Of a DNA stretch of 64,000 nt, positions 55,244 through 64,000 are shown in pieces. The stretch spans positions 992,001 through 1,056,000 of the forward strand of contig NC_017834.1 in the NCBI RefSeq assembly GCF_000260715.1, written 5' to 3'. Both the position numbers and the translations under genes were made by a program. Origin of the DNA: Bifidobacterium animalis subsp. animalis ATCC 25527. GTDB taxonomy: Bacteria; Actinomycetota; Actinomycetes; Actinomycetales; Bifidobacteriaceae. The notes beneath the pieces are model-generated. The model searched no databases and was not told where the DNA came from. It saw only the letters and a program-made list of their open reading frames with translations. The stretch's first letter is position 1. Each line of letters begins with the position of its first letter.

Positions 55244-56086
55244 TCATATTCGGGCGAAGGCGCTCCATCGGCCGTCGATGTGGTGCACGTCGAGCGGCAT
55301 GCCGAACAGCCGACTCAGCCGTTCGGCCGTCAAGCCATATTCGAGATCACCCGCATATTCGATCGTTCCCGGTGCCGGATCGGCAGAGTCGGGTTGCGAC
55401 GTGACGGTTGACTGGCGTCCCATGATCGCAATATGGTCGAAACCCTGAGGGATCTCCTCGAGATGATGCGTGACGATGATGATCGTACGTGGGTCGTCAT
55501 GCAGCGACGACAACGCGCGAATCGTGATCTCGCGCGCGCCGAGATCGAGTCCGGTCGTCGGCTCGTCGAGAATGAGCAGTTCGGATTGGGCCATGAGCGC
55601 ACGGCAGATCAGTGTGCGTGTCCGCTCCCCCTCGGATAGTCGGCCGAACTGCTTGCCGGCAAGGTATACGATGCCGAAATCTTCCATGAGTCTGCGAGCG
55701 CGGGCATATTCGTCGGATGTATAGGTGTCCTTCCAACGGCCGGTCGTCGCGCTGAGCGCGGTGACCACGACGTCAAGCGGGTCTTCGAACGGCGGAAACG
55801 CGCGCGACAGCTCCGCCGAGCTCAGTCCGATCAGGTGGCGGTACGAGAACACGTCGACCTTGCCAAGGCGCCGTCCGAGCACGTCGATGTCGCCGGATGT
55901 GGGGAACGCGCGCGTGCTCATCATCGAGATCAGGCTCGATTTGCCAATGCCGTTCGGCCCGAACAGAATCCACTTCTCGCCGCGTCCGACCTCCAGATTC
56001 ACGTCATCCACGATCACACGGCCATACCGCCGCAGATGCACGTTGTGCATGGCCAACGCCCGTGTTTCGCAGTCCAGTCCTTCCAT
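55244..56086 (-). CDS. Stand-alone ABC-type ATP-binding protein
   Basis: A single soluble ATPase domain of 280 residues: Walker A FGPNGIGKSSLISMMSTRAF, Q-loop region SYRHLIGLSSAEL, signature LSEGERTRTLICRALMA, Walker [16 protein letters not shown], and switch IIIVTHHLEEIP. The pattern recalls the YlmA/ModF-like group of unassigned ATPases; no permease gene is adjacent, so its partner is unknown. The ATG at 56086, after GGGGGTGC, is preferred; the frame continues to 56320 over the glycogen synthase gene. Confidence 0.88.
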   Translation of the reverse strand: MEGLDCETRALAMHNVHLRRYGRVIVDDVNLEVGRGEKWILFGPNGIGKSSLISMMSTRAFPTSGDIDVLGRRLGKVDVFSYRHLIGLSSAELSRAFPPFEDPLDVVVTALSATTGRWKDTYTSDEYARARRLMEDFGIVYLAGKQFGRLSEGERTRTLICRALMAQSELLILDEPTTGLDLGAREITIRALSSLHDDPRTIIIVTHHLEEIPQGFDHIAIMGRQSTVTSQPDSADPAPGTIEYAGDLEYGLTAERLSRLFGMPLDVHHIDGRWSAFARI

Positions 56087-56159
56087 TGCACCCCCATATG
56101 AGGGCTGGATCCCGTTGCATGGGATCCAGCCCGTTCCCTCTTGCTTGCCGTGCCGCGAA

Positions 56160-57404
56160 CTATTCGCCCTGTGCCGCACGCTCCTCGAGCACACTGCGGT
56201 ACACGGCGACGGTCTGGTCCGCAATCGACTCCCAGCTGAACTTGTCGCGTGCGCGTTCGCGCCCACGTTTACCCATGTCCTTGGCCCGCTGCGGGTCGGC
56301 GAACATCTCATTGATCGCATCCGCCAGGTCGTGCACGAACCGTTCGGGATTCGTCGGCGTGCCGGTGCCGTCGTGCTTCTGTTCGATCGGCACGAGATAC
56401 CCGGTCACCCCGTCGACGACGACCTCGGGAATGCCACCCGTCGCGGTGGCGACCACCGGCAGACCGCACGCCATCGCCTCGAGGTTCACAATGCCGAGCG
56501 GCTCGTAGATGCTCGGGCAGATGAACGCATCGCAGCCGTGTTCGAGCGCGTTGAGCTCGTGCTTCGGCAGCATCTCCTCGATCCAGATGATGTTGCCGCG
56601 CTCCTCATTGAGCCTGGCCACAGCCTCCTTGACCTCCTTGCCGATTTCCGGGGTGTCCGGCGCGCCCGCGCAGAGCACCACCTGAATGTCCGGGTCGACG
56701 AAGTGCAGCGCCTGCAGCAGGTACGGCAGCCCCTTCTGCCGGGTGATGCGCCCGACGAACAGCAGGGTAGGCTTGTCGCGGTCGATGTGGTAGCGGTCGA
56801 ACACCGCCCAGCCGGTATCATCGGGGGCCGGCGTCTCGAAATCGGCAAGCGTGATGCCGTTGTGCACCACGACCACCTTGTTCGGATCCACGTTCGGGTA
56901 GGCGGCGAGAATGTCCTCACGCATGCCGCCGGACACGGCGATGATGCGGTCGGCATGCTCATAGGCGTCACGTTCGGCCCAGGAGCTCAGATTGTAGCCG
57001 CCGCCGAGCTGCTCGCGCTTCCATGGGCGGAACGGTTCCAGCGAATGGGCCGTGATCACGAGCGGGACGTCATGCAGCAGTTGCGCCATGCGCCCGGCAA
57101 GACACGTGTACCAGGTGTGGGCGTGGACGAGTTCGCCGTCGACGTCGTTGGCCATCTGCAGATCCACACCGAAGGTCCGGATGGCCGCGTTGTCGCCATC
57201 CAGCTCTGTCGGCACATCATAGCCGATCACACGCAACGAGCCGCGTTCGTCGTGCTGCGCCGCCTCGGATTCGCGCGGTCCGTCGAATGCGCGCACCGTC
57301 ACGTCGATGCGTTCGGCCAGCACCTTCGCCAGCTCCTCCACATGCACGCCGGCGCCGCCATAGACATGCGGCGGGTATTCGCGGGTGAGAATGTCAACTT
57401 TCAT
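56160..57404 (-). CDS. glgA: Glycogen synthase, actinobacterial GT4 type
   Basis: Glucosyltransferase of family GT4 that makes maltose-1-phosphate or extends glycogen from ADP-glucose (414 residues). N-terminal VDILTREYPPHVYGGAGVHV, VHAHTWYTCLAG, ITAHSLEPFRPWKREQLGGG, C-terminal nucleotide-sugar site VGRITRQKGLPYLLQAL, then CPSIYEPLGIVNLEAMACGL. This is the actinobacterial GlgA/GlgM-like form, different from the GT5 type. The ATG at 57404 follows AAGAGG. Two palindromes in the divergent region upstream may be operator sites. Confidence 0.9.
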   Translation of the reverse strand: MKVDILTREYPPHVYGGAGVHVEELAKVLAERIDVTVRAFDGPRESEAAQHDERGSLRVIGYDVPTELDGDNAAIRTFGVDLQMANDVDGELVHAHTWYTCLAGRMAQLLHDVPLVITAHSLEPFRPWKREQLGGGYNLSSWAERDAYEHADRIIAVSGGMREDILAAYPNVDPNKVVVVHNGITLADFETPAPDDTGWAVFDRYHIDRDKPTLLFVGRITRQKGLPYLLQALHFVDPDIQVVLCAGAPDTPEIGKEVKEAVARLNEERGNIIWIEEMLPKHELNALEHGCDAFICPSIYEPLGIVNLEAMACGLPVVATATGGIPEVVVDGVTGYLVPIEQKHDGTGTPTNPERFVHDLADAINEMFADPQRAKDMGKRGRERARDKFSWESIADQTVAVYRSVLEERAAQGE

Positions 57405-57472
57405 AATCGCCTCTTCCATGAGTTCCATGCGTACGACTGCATACACCACAATACGACCTTCGGAGGCGAGAA

Positions 57473-57508
57473 ACACAATGGATTGTGTATATTGGAACGA
57501 TTCGTTCC
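57473..57508. promoter_or_regulatory. Two adjacent palindromes between glgA and bcp
   Basis: ACACAATGGATTGTGT (57473-57488) and GGAACGATTCGTTCC (57494-57508) are both perfect palindromes five bases apart, 70-105 bp upstream of the glgA ATG. They may bind regulators such as a LacI-type protein. TATATT between and across them could belong to a promoter. Confidence 0.55.
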
Positions 57509-57655
57509 GCCGGCGCCGCGAACCACACACCAAAGCAGATGGTCATCACGTCGCTTTTTGCCTAATTGATTTCCGGGCGTTCCCCCGACGCGCGAAAACT
57601 ACTCTATTCGCGTATTTGCCCATACAGACCCCGGGTTCGGGTCTAGGTTGGAGGC

Positions 57656-58141
57656 ATGAGTGAAAACAACATTGTACGCCTGAACAAAGGCGATAAGGCA
57701 CCGAATTTCGAGCTCGAATCGGACGAATACAAGCACTATGCGCTTGCGGACTTCAAGCACCAGAACGTCGTGCTCTACTTCTACCCGAAGGCGGGCACCT
57801 CGGTGTGCACGCGTGAGGCCAAGGACTTCCGCGACAACCTCGAGCGTTTCCAGGCCGAAGGATATACCGTCATCGGCATCTCCCCCGACGATGTGAAGGC
57901 GCTGCAGGAGTTCCGCGAGAGCAACGACCTCAACTTCATCCTGCTCTCCGACCCGGAGTTCACCGTGCACAAGCTGTACGGCGCAGCCAAGGAGCATGAG
58001 AAGGACGGCAAGAAGACCTACGAGACCATTCGTTCCACCTTCGTGCTCGACGGAGACGACAAGATCCGTTTCGCCGGCTATGACGTGAACGTCAACGGCC
58101 AGATCGACGAGCTGCTCGAGCAGATCGAGAAGATCAAGTAA
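57656..58141 (+). CDS. bcp: Thioredoxin-dependent thiol peroxidase, Bcp/PrxQ type
   Basis: Peroxiredoxin reducing peroxides (161 residues). The core is APNFELESDE, then VVLYFYPKAGTSVCTREAKD with the peroxidatic Cys and VIGISPDDVKALQEF. The second Cys five residues on in classical Bcp (CTxEAC) is Lys here (CTREAK), so it is probably of one-Cys type. GGTTGGAGG lies before the ATG. A short hairpin (AGACCC/GGGTCT at about 57628-57648) overlaps the leader. Confidence 0.92.
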   Translation: MSENNIVRLNKGDKAPNFELESDEYKHYALADFKHQNVVLYFYPKAGTSVCTREAKDFRDNLERFQAEGYTVIGISPDDVKALQEFRESNDLNFILLSDPEFTVHKLYGAAKEHEKDGKKTYETIRSTFVLDGDDKIRFAGYDVNVNGQIDELLEQIEKIK

Positions 58142-58216
58142 GGCATTCGTTCTCGGAAGGGGTCGCGGTCATCGCCGCGGCCCCTTCCCTTTTGCCCGGC
58201 CATCGCCATCGCAATA

Positions 58217-58260
58217 CATGCAGGGCCCCGACCTTTCATGAAAGGTCGGGGCCCTGCATG
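58217..58260. terminator. Hairpin between bcp and the small membrane protein
   Basis: Perfect 20-bp stem around a CATG loop (58217-58236 with 58241-58260), between convergent genes, seven bases before the end of the minus-strand gene. Confidence 0.8.
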
Positions 58261-58267
58261 CGTCTGA

Positions 58268-58726
58268 TCAGACGGCGGTTCCATTCTGATCGAGGTTCGG
58301 GTTGTTCTTCGAATCACCAGCCGTGAAGAACAGGCTGATCACACCGCAGGCAAAGACAGCACACACCGTGATGATCACCCACATTGGCAGGTTGGGCACC
58401 CACATGACCACGAAAAACGAGATGGCGGACACCACGATGACGATCCAGCTGAACAGACGCGCCCATTGGCGGCCGGAGTGTGGGGCGCGAAGCACCTGTG
58501 GCGGGTCGTAGTCGTCTGGATTCGTGTCGAGTGCGATCTCCTCGTACTTCTCAAGTTCGCTGCTCGATGGCTTCCACGGGCCCTTCTTGCCCTCCTTCAG
58601 CCGACGGGAACGCTCCTGCAACTGCGACTCGTCGATCATGCCACTGCGACCACGACCCTGTGTCGAGTCATACTGCGAGGGCATTCCCCCGTTGCTTTTC
58701 GAACGACGTTGCGCACGATTGGCCAT
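58268..58726 (-). CDS. Small membrane protein with basic N-terminus
   Basis: A 152-residue protein of unknown function. The N-terminal 85 residues are polar and basic (MANRAQRRSKSNGGMPSQYD, ERSRRLKEGKKGPWKP), followed by two membrane spans (about WARLFSWIVIVVSAISFFVV and MWVIITVCAVFACGVISLFF) and a short polar tail. The ATG at 58726 follows AAGGAG. The gene stands downstream of gltD, separated by a terminator-like hairpin. Confidence 0.8.
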   Translation of the reverse strand: MANRAQRRSKSNGGMPSQYDSTQGRGRSGMIDESQLQERSRRLKEGKKGPWKPSSSELEKYEEIALDTNPDDYDPPQVLRAPHSGRQWARLFSWIVIVVSAISFFVVMWVPNLPMWVIITVCAVFACGVISLFFTAGDSKNNPNLDQNGTAV

Positions 58727-58813
58727 GTCTTCTCCTTCGTAAAGTCCAACACCCATACTCTAGCGCACCGAGGGCATGAACTAGCGCCGTCCGGCGTGAC
58801 TTAGCCCGTAGAC

Positions 58814-58846
58814 GCAAAAGCGGTCCCGACCCGGGACCGCTTTTGC
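58814..58846 (-). terminator. Hairpin after gltD
   Basis: Perfect 14-bp stem (58814-58827 with 58833-58846), 5-nt loop, 22 bp after the gltD stop on the minus strand. CTTTTGC ends the downstream arm, giving a modest T-rich tail. Confidence 0.75.
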
Positions 58847-58868
58847 TTCGGGGGCGTGCTCCTCTGGA

Positions 58869-60404
58869 TCAGCGGCGAGGCAACGCCATCGGGCGCTCCG
58901 AGGCGACAATGGGGGCCGGAAGCTCGGTGCATCCGGTCAGATACCTGTCGACGGCCGCAGCGCAGGAACGGCCCTCGGCGATCGCCCATACCACCAGGCT
59001 CTGGCCGCGTCCGGCATCACCGCACGAGAACACGCCATCCTGCGAGGTCTGGAATGCGTCGTCACGGGCGACGTTGCCACGACCATCGAGGTCGACCGGC
59101 AACTGCGCTTGTAGGGTTTCGGTATCCGGGTGCAGGAATCCGACCGAGATGAGCACCAAGTCGGCTGGGATCACACGTTCGGTGCCCGGTTGGCGGGTGA
59201 ACGGGCCATCCTTGCCGGGGGCCACCGACACGACCTTGAGGCCGGTGACATGACCGTTCCCATCGGAGACGAAGCCCTCGGTCTGTGTATTGTCGCTCAC
59301 CGTGATCTTGGCGGCGTCCTCCTCGGAACCCACGAAGTTCACCGAATCGGTGTTGTAGACGTATTCGCCGCCCTCCTCCATGGAGGAGGTCTTCTGGTAG
59401 AGGCGGGCGAAGGTCGGCCAAGGTTGGTTGTCCGGGCGCTTCGTCGGTTCCTGCGGCATGATCTGCAACACCGTCACATCCTTGGCCCCCTGGCGAATCG
59501 AAGTGCCCAGGCAGTCGGAACCGGTGTCGCCGCCGCCGATGATCACCACATGCTTGTCCTTGGCCGTGATGTCATGGATCGGCTGCTTGCCGAACACACG
59601 ACGGGTCGCGTCGGGCAGGAACTCCATGGCGAAATGGATGCCGTCGAGATCGCGGCCCGGAATGCTCATATCGCGGGGAACGGTGGATCCGATGGCCACC
59701 ACCACGGCGTCGAACTGGCTGCGCAGATCGTCCCAGCCGAGGTCCTTGCCGATCTCGGTGTTCGTGCGGAAGCGGGTGCCTTCGGCCTCCATCTGCTTGA
59801 CTCGACGGTCGAGGAGCCCCTTTTCGAGCTTGAAATTGGGGATGCCGTAGCGCATGAGGCCGCCGACCTCGTCGTCGCGTTCGAACACGACGACGGTGTG
59901 CCCGGCACGGGTGAGCTGTTGTGCACAGGCGAGGCCGGCCGGCCCCGAGCCGACGACGGCGACGGTCTGGTCGCTCAGACGTTCGGGCGGCAGCGGCTTG
60001 ACGTATTCGAGATCCCACGCCTGGTCGATGATGGTGACCTCGTCGTTCTTGATCATTGTTGGCGGCTGGTGGATGCCGAGCACGCACGCCGATTCGCACA
60101 GCGCCGGGCATATGCGCCCGGTGACCTCCGGGAAGTTGTTCGTCATGGACAGGCGATGGTAGGCGTCCTCCCATTGTCCCTGCCGCACCAGATCGTTCCA
60201 TTCGGGAATGATGTTGCCCAGCGGGCAGCCCGACATACAGAACGGGGTTCCGCAATCCATGCATCGGGCGGCCTGCTCCTGCGTCCAGTCCTGCAGACCG
60301 GATTCCGCATGAACATCAAGCCAGTCCTTGATGCGTTCCTCAACGGGGCGTTCGGCCAGTTCCCTACGGGACCTCACCTTCAGGAATCCACGTGGATCAC
60401 CCAT
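58869..60404 (-). CDS. gltD: Glutamate synthase small (beta) subunit
   Basis: NADPH-oxidising, FAD- and iron-sulfur-containing subunit that feeds electrons to GltB (511 residues). N-terminal cluster ligands are CMDCGTPFCMSGCPLGN and GRICPALCESACVLG. The FAD site is VAVVGSGPAGLACAQQL, the NADPH site VVIIGGGDTGSDCLGTS, and the C-terminal FAD loop GVFSCGDAGRGQSLVVWAI. The ATG at 60404 is adjacent to the gltB stop (one base between), so the pair is translationally coupled. Confidence 0.96.
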   Translation of the reverse strand: MGDPRGFLKVRSRRELAERPVEERIKDWLDVHAESGLQDWTQEQAARCMDCGTPFCMSGCPLGNIIPEWNDLVRQGQWEDAYHRLSMTNNFPEVTGRICPALCESACVLGIHQPPTMIKNDEVTIIDQAWDLEYVKPLPPERLSDQTVAVVGSGPAGLACAQQLTRAGHTVVVFERDDEVGGLMRYGIPNFKLEKGLLDRRVKQMEAEGTRFRTNTEIGKDLGWDDLRSQFDAVVVAIGSTVPRDMSIPGRDLDGIHFAMEFLPDATRRVFGKQPIHDITAKDKHVVIIGGGDTGSDCLGTSIRQGAKDVTVLQIMPQEPTKRPDNQPWPTFARLYQKTSSMEEGGEYVYNTDSVNFVGSEEDAAKITVSDNTQTEGFVSDGNGHVTGLKVVSVAPGKDGPFTRQPGTERVIPADLVLISVGFLHPDTETLQAQLPVDLDGRGNVARDDAFQTSQDGVFSCGDAGRGQSLVVWAIAEGRSCAAAVDRYLTGCTELPAPIVASERPMALPRR

Positions 60405-60405
60405 G

Positions 60406-63400
60406 TCAGCGCGCTCCTTCCATCACGTGCTCGTAAGTTTCCTCCCACACACCGGGCTCGTTGAAATCGATGTGCTCCGCCTTGGCCTTGTCCATGGCGG
60501 CGGTCATGGCGACGAACTGCTTCGGCACGAGGTGTGTGAAGCGCTTCGCCGACTCACTCCAGTGCTCCAGCAGCTCCTTGGCGAACACGGAGCCGGTCTC
60601 GGCGGCATGGCGCTCGACCAATTCGCGAACAACAGCCGAGGCATGCTCATCAAGCGGTTCGATCTGCAGCGCGCCGGAGGCGGCCTGGGGGTTGAGCTTG
60701 TCCCTGTCAAGGTCAAGCACATACACATGGCCTCCGGAGAAGCCGGCGCCGAGATTGCGCCCAGTGGAACCGAGGATCACCACGGTGCCCCCGGTCATGT
60801 ACTCGCAGCCATGGTCGCCGACCCCTTCCACCACAAAGGTGGCGCCACCGTTGCGCACGCCGAAGCGTTCGCCGGCACGGCCGGCCACGAACATCTCGCC
60901 CGAAGTGGCGCCGAATCCCAGCACATTACCTGCGATCACGTTCGTATGCGGATCGAAGGTGATCGCGTCGGTCGGCCTGATCACCATGCGGCCGCCGGAC
61001 AGGCCCTTGCCTGCATAGTCGTTCGTCTCACCGACGATGCGAATCGTCTCGCCACGCGGAATGAACGCGCCGATGGATTGGCCGCCGGTGCCGTTGAGCG
61101 TCAGGTCGATTGTGTTGTCGGGCAGGCCCTCCTCGCCGTATCGCCGGGTGATCTCGTACCCGAGCATTGTGCCCACCGTGCGGTTGACGTTGCGAATGTC
61201 GGCGGTGATACGCACTGGCGTGCCGTTCTCGAGGGCATCGTGCGCCTGTTCGATGAGCACGTTGTCGAGGGCCGTATCAAGCTCATGGTTCTGTTCGATC
61301 GTCTGGTGGAGCACCGTGCCGGGAACCGGACCGCTCTGCATGAGCACATGGCCCAAGTCGATGCCCGCGGACTTCCAGCGCTCGATGGCGTCGTTCTGGT
61401 CCAGGCACTCCACATGCCCCACCGCTTCCTCGAGCGTGCGGAAGCCGAGCTGTGCGAGCAGTTCACGCACTTCCTCGGCAATGAACATCATGAAGTTCAC
61501 CACATGTTCGGGTTTGCCGGTGAAGCGTGCCCTGAGCTCCGGATCCTGCGTGGCGATACCCTGTGGGCAGGTGTTCTTCTGGCATGCGCGCATCATCACA
61601 CAGCCTTCCACCATAAGAGCGGTGGTGGCGAAGCCGAACTCCTCCGCTCCCAGCAGCGCCGCGATCACCACGTCACGGCCGGTCTTCAGTTCGCCGTCGC
61701 ACTGGACGACGATGCGCGAGCGAAGACCATTGAGAATCAACGTCTGTTGGGTTTCCGACAGACCGATCTCCCATGGCGTGCCGGCATGGCGGATGGCGTT
61801 GAGCGGGGCCGCTCCGGTACCGCCGTCATAGCCGGAAATGAGCACCACGTCGGCATGGCACTTAGCCACACCGGCCGCAATGGTGCCCACACCGAATTCG
61901 GACACGAGTTTGACATGCACGCGAGCCTTCGGATTGGCCATCTTCGCATCGTTGATGAGCTGCTTGAGATCCTCGATGGAGTAGATGTCATGATGCGGAG
62001 GCGGCGAGATGAGCTCCACGCCAGGTGTTGCGTGGCGCACCTTGGCGATCCACGGCGGCACTTTGGCCCCCGGCAGATGGCCGCCCTCACCGGGCTTGGC
62101 TCCCTGCGCCAGTTTGATTTGCAAATCGGTGGCATGCACCAGATAATCGCTCGTCACACCGAAACGGGCGGAGGCGATCTGCTTGATTTTGCTGCACAGC
62201 TTCGGATCGTTGAGCCGTTCCGTTGATTCGCCGCCCTCGCCGGAATTGGAGCGCGCGCCAATCGAATTCATTGCGATGGCGAGCGTCTCGTGGGCTTCCT
62301 TCGAGATGGAACCATAGCTCATGGCACCCGTGGAGAATCGCTTGACGATCTCGGTGGCCGGCTCGACCTCACTGATGTCGATCGGTTTGCGCACCGTATT
62401 GAACTTCATGAGTCCACGCAGCGTCATCAGACGGTTCGATGTGTCGTTGATATGCGCGGAATAGCGCTTGAACATGTCGTAGTCGCCACGTTGGGTGGAC
62501 TGCTGGAGCAGGAAGATCGCCTCGGGGTCGTTGAGATGCTCCTCACCGGTGCGGCGCCACTTGTATTCGCCGCCGGTGCGCAGCACACGGTGCGGTGTCG
62601 CCGTCCATTGGTTTGGATATGCCTCGCGGTGGCGGATCGCCACCTCCTCGGCCAGGTCGTCGAGCCCGCAGCCCTCGACACGGGATACCGTACCGGTGAA
62701 GTACTTGTCGATCACGGCGCTGTCGAGCCCGACGGCTTCGAACAGCTGTGCACCACGGTAGCTCATGATCGTGGAGACGCCCATCTTGCTCATGATCTTG
62801 AGCACGCCGGTGGAAAGCGCATTGCGCAGATTCTCGATTGCAGTCTCGGGGTCGACCGTCACATAGCCGGTGCGGGAAAGCTCCTCCACCGATTCGAATG
62901 CCAGGTACGGATTCACTGCGGCCGCGCCGTAGGCGATGAGCAGCGCCACATGGTGAATCTCACGCACATCGCCGGCCTCCACCACCATGGAGATCTGAGT
63001 CCTCGTATGCTTGCGCAGCAGGTGATGCTGTACAGCCGAGGTGAGGAGCAGCGATGGGATCGGAGCCATCATATGGTTGGAGTCGCGGTCGGAGAGCACG
63101 AGGAAGTTGCTGCCGTCGGCGATGGCCTGGTCGATTTCGGCGAAGATCTCCTCCAGACGGGTCTCCAAGGCATCGCCGCCGCCGGTGACCTGATACAGTC
63201 CCCTGATCACATACGGCTTGTAGTAGCCTCCGAGCTGTGAGGCGCGATCCAAGCGCTTGAGCTGGGCCATCTCGTCGGAGGTGAGCACCGGCTGCGGGAT
63301 GATCACCTTCTTGGCATGCAGGGCACAGTCTTCGAGCAGATTCGGTTCGGGGCCGATCGCCGAGGCGATCGAGGTGACGATCTTCTCACGTTCCCAGTCA

Positions 63401-64000
63401 AGCGGCGGGTTCGTGACCTGTGCGAACTTCTGCATGAAGTAGTCGAACAGCATGCGACTGCGGCTGGAGAGCACGGAAAGCGGAATGTCGTTGCCCATCG
63501 AACCGAGCGGCTCCTTGCCTGTATTGGCCATGGGAGTCAGCACCATCTTGAGCTCTTCCTGCGTGTAGCCGAAGGCACGCTGACGCCGGTGCACGGAACG
63601 GCCGGAATAATTGATGTGCTGACGCTGCGGCAGCTCCTTCATCTCCACCGTGTTGTCTTCCACCCATTCCTTATAGGGATGCGCAGTTGCCAGTTCATGC
63701 TTGATCACGTCGTCTTCGATGGCCTCGCCACGCACGGTGTCGATGAGGAACATCTTGCCGGGCTCAAGACGCCCCTTGCGCACAATGTGCTCCTCACCCA
63801 CCTGGGGCAGCACGCCGCTTTCCGAGGCAAGCACCACGTAGCCGTCATCGGTGATCTGCCAACGGCCCGGACGGAAGCCGTTGCGGTCAAGCAACGCCCC
63901 CACAAGCTCGCCGTCGGTGAAGACGATATCGGCTGGGCCATCCCATGGTTCAATGAGCGTGTTGTTGTATTCGTAGAATGCACGGACGTCCGGATCGAGT
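60406..64000 (-). CDS. gltB: Glutamate synthase large (alpha) subunit, N-terminal part outside the window
   Basis: Makes glutamate from glutamine and 2-oxoglutarate. The frame remains open at the window end (LDPDVRAFYEYNNTLIEPWD before GELVGALLDRN), so the N-terminal glutamine amidotransferase domain is mostly outside. Visible are the rest of that domain (NGFRPGRWQITDDGYVVLAS), the central domain, the FMN domain (MSYGSISKEAHETLAIAMN, GEGGHLPGAKVPPWI, DVVLISGYDGGTGAAPLNAI), the 3Fe-4S cysteines CQKNTCPQG with the preceding Cys, and the C-terminal GXGXG helix (NDYAGKGLSGGRMVIRP). Confidence 0.96.
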   Translation of the reverse strand, partial: LDPDVRAFYEYNNTLIEPWDGPADIVFTDGELVGALLDRNGFRPGRWQITDDGYVVLASESGVLPQVGEEHIVRKGRLEPGKMFLIDTVRGEAIEDDVIKHELATAHPYKEWVEDNTVEMKELPQRQHINYSGRSVHRRQRAFGYTQEELKMVLTPMANTGKEPLGSMGNDIPLSVLSSRSRMLFDYFMQKFAQVTNPPLDWEREKIVTSIASAIGPEPNLLEDCALHAKKVIIPQPVLTSDEMAQLKRLDRASQLGGYYKPYVIRGLYQVTGGGDALETRLEEIFAEIDQAIADGSNFLVLSDRDSNHMMAPIPSLLLTSAVQHHLLRKHTRTQISMVVEAGDVREIHHVALLIAYGAAAVNPYLAFESVEELSRTGYVTVDPETAIENLRNALSTGVLKIMSKMGVSTIMSYRGAQLFEAVGLDSAVIDKYFTGTVSRVEGCGLDDLAEEVAIRHREAYPNQWTATPHRVLRTGGEYKWRRTGEEHLNDPEAIFLLQQSTQRGDYDMFKRYSAHINDTSNRLMTLRGLMKFNTVRKPIDISEVEPATEIVKRFSTGAMSYGSISKEAHETLAIAMNSIGARSNSGEGGESTERLNDPKLCSKIKQIASARFGVTSDYLVHATDLQIKLAQGAKPGEGGHLPGAKVPPWIAKVRHATPGVELISPPPHHDIYSIEDLKQLINDAKMANPKARVHVKLVSEFGVGTIAAGVAKCHADVVLISGYDGGTGAAPLNAIRHAGTPWEIGLSETQQTLILNGLRSRIVVQCDGELKTGRDVVIAALLGAEEFGFATTALMVEGCVMMRACQKNTCPQGIATQDPELRARFTGKPEHVVNFMMFIAEEVRELLAQLGFRTLEEAVGHVECLDQNDAIERWKSAGIDLGHVLMQSGPVPGTVLHQTIEQNHELDTALDNVLIEQAHDALENGTPVRITADIRNVNRTVGTMLGYEITRRYGEEGLPDNTIDLTLNGTGGQSIGAFIPRGETIRIVGETNDYAGKGLSGGRMVIRPTDAITFDPHTNVIAGNVLGFGATSGEMFVAGRAGERFGVRNGGATFVVEGVGDHGCEYMTGGTVVILGSTGRNLGAGFSGGHVYVLDLDRDKLNPQAASGALQIEPLDEHASAVVRELVERHAAETGSVFAKELLEHWSESAKRFTHLVPKQFVAMTAAMDKAKAEHIDFNEPGVWEETYEHVMEGAR

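Noticed and set aside
57494..57508. Second LexA box near glgA
   Set aside because: GAAC and GTTC are five bases apart rather than four and the flanks do not fit the CGAAC-N4-GTTCG consensus.
60328..62226. 632-codon plus-strand frame opposite gltB and gltD
   Set aside because: Overlaps well-supported glutamate synthase genes and resembles no protein family.
60406..63903. Taking the GTG at 63903 as the gltB start
   Set aside because: The frame continues to the window edge with conserved GltB sequence, so the gene is cut by the window, not started here.

Overview
The window looks like a chromosomal segment of a Bifidobacterium: high GC with Shine-Dalgarno-led genes, a bile salt hydrolase, an actinobacterial-type (GT4) glycogen synthase, an actinobacterial LexA box, and close resemblance throughout to bifidobacterial housekeeping proteins. 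The species cannot be fixed from sequence alone. No tRNA, rRNA, integrase, transposase or CRISPR array was recognised.

Left flank (1-18 kb) is housekeeping: uvrC (cut by the window edge) and uvrA with an SOS box, a TspO-like membrane protein, a deoxyinosine/uracil-type DNA glycosylase, an esterase-ABC-F pair, a cation efflux protein, a carboxymuconolactone decarboxylase-like protein, bile salt hydrolase, a bifunctional NAD(P)HX repair enzyme, an ahpC plus flavoprotein reductase pair, a LysR regulator and a HAD hydrolase.

The centre (18-39.7 kb) is an accessory/defence region. It opens with an orphan restriction-endonuclease-fold protein (DUF559 type), a 127-bp element bounded by perfect 24-bp inverted repeats, an ADP-ribosylglycohydrolase, an HxlR regulator with palindromic operators, a Nudix hydrolase and a GNAT acetyltransferase. 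It then carries a complete type 1 BREX operon (brxA-brxB-brxC-pglX-pglZ-brxL, 22.4-36.0 kb), followed on the same strand by a 1,179-residue SIR2-domain protein resembling defence-associated sirtuins. The BrxL here ends in a domain that looks like the phospholipase-D-fold MIT_C domain of MITD1 instead of a recognisable Lon protease domain. A four-copy 10-bp tandem repeat sits just upstream of brxA. The middle of pglX and part of the SIR2 gene are strikingly AT-rich.

The right flank (39.7-64 kb) returns to core metabolism, almost all on the minus strand: the pyrimidine operon pyrB-pyrI-pyrC-pyrF-pyrK-pyrD-pyrE, a DUF4186 protein, glnE, metF, metE, a SixA-like phosphatase, trmI, an ABC ATPase, glycogen synthase, a divergent Bcp peroxiredoxin, a small membrane protein, gltD and gltB (cut by the window edge).
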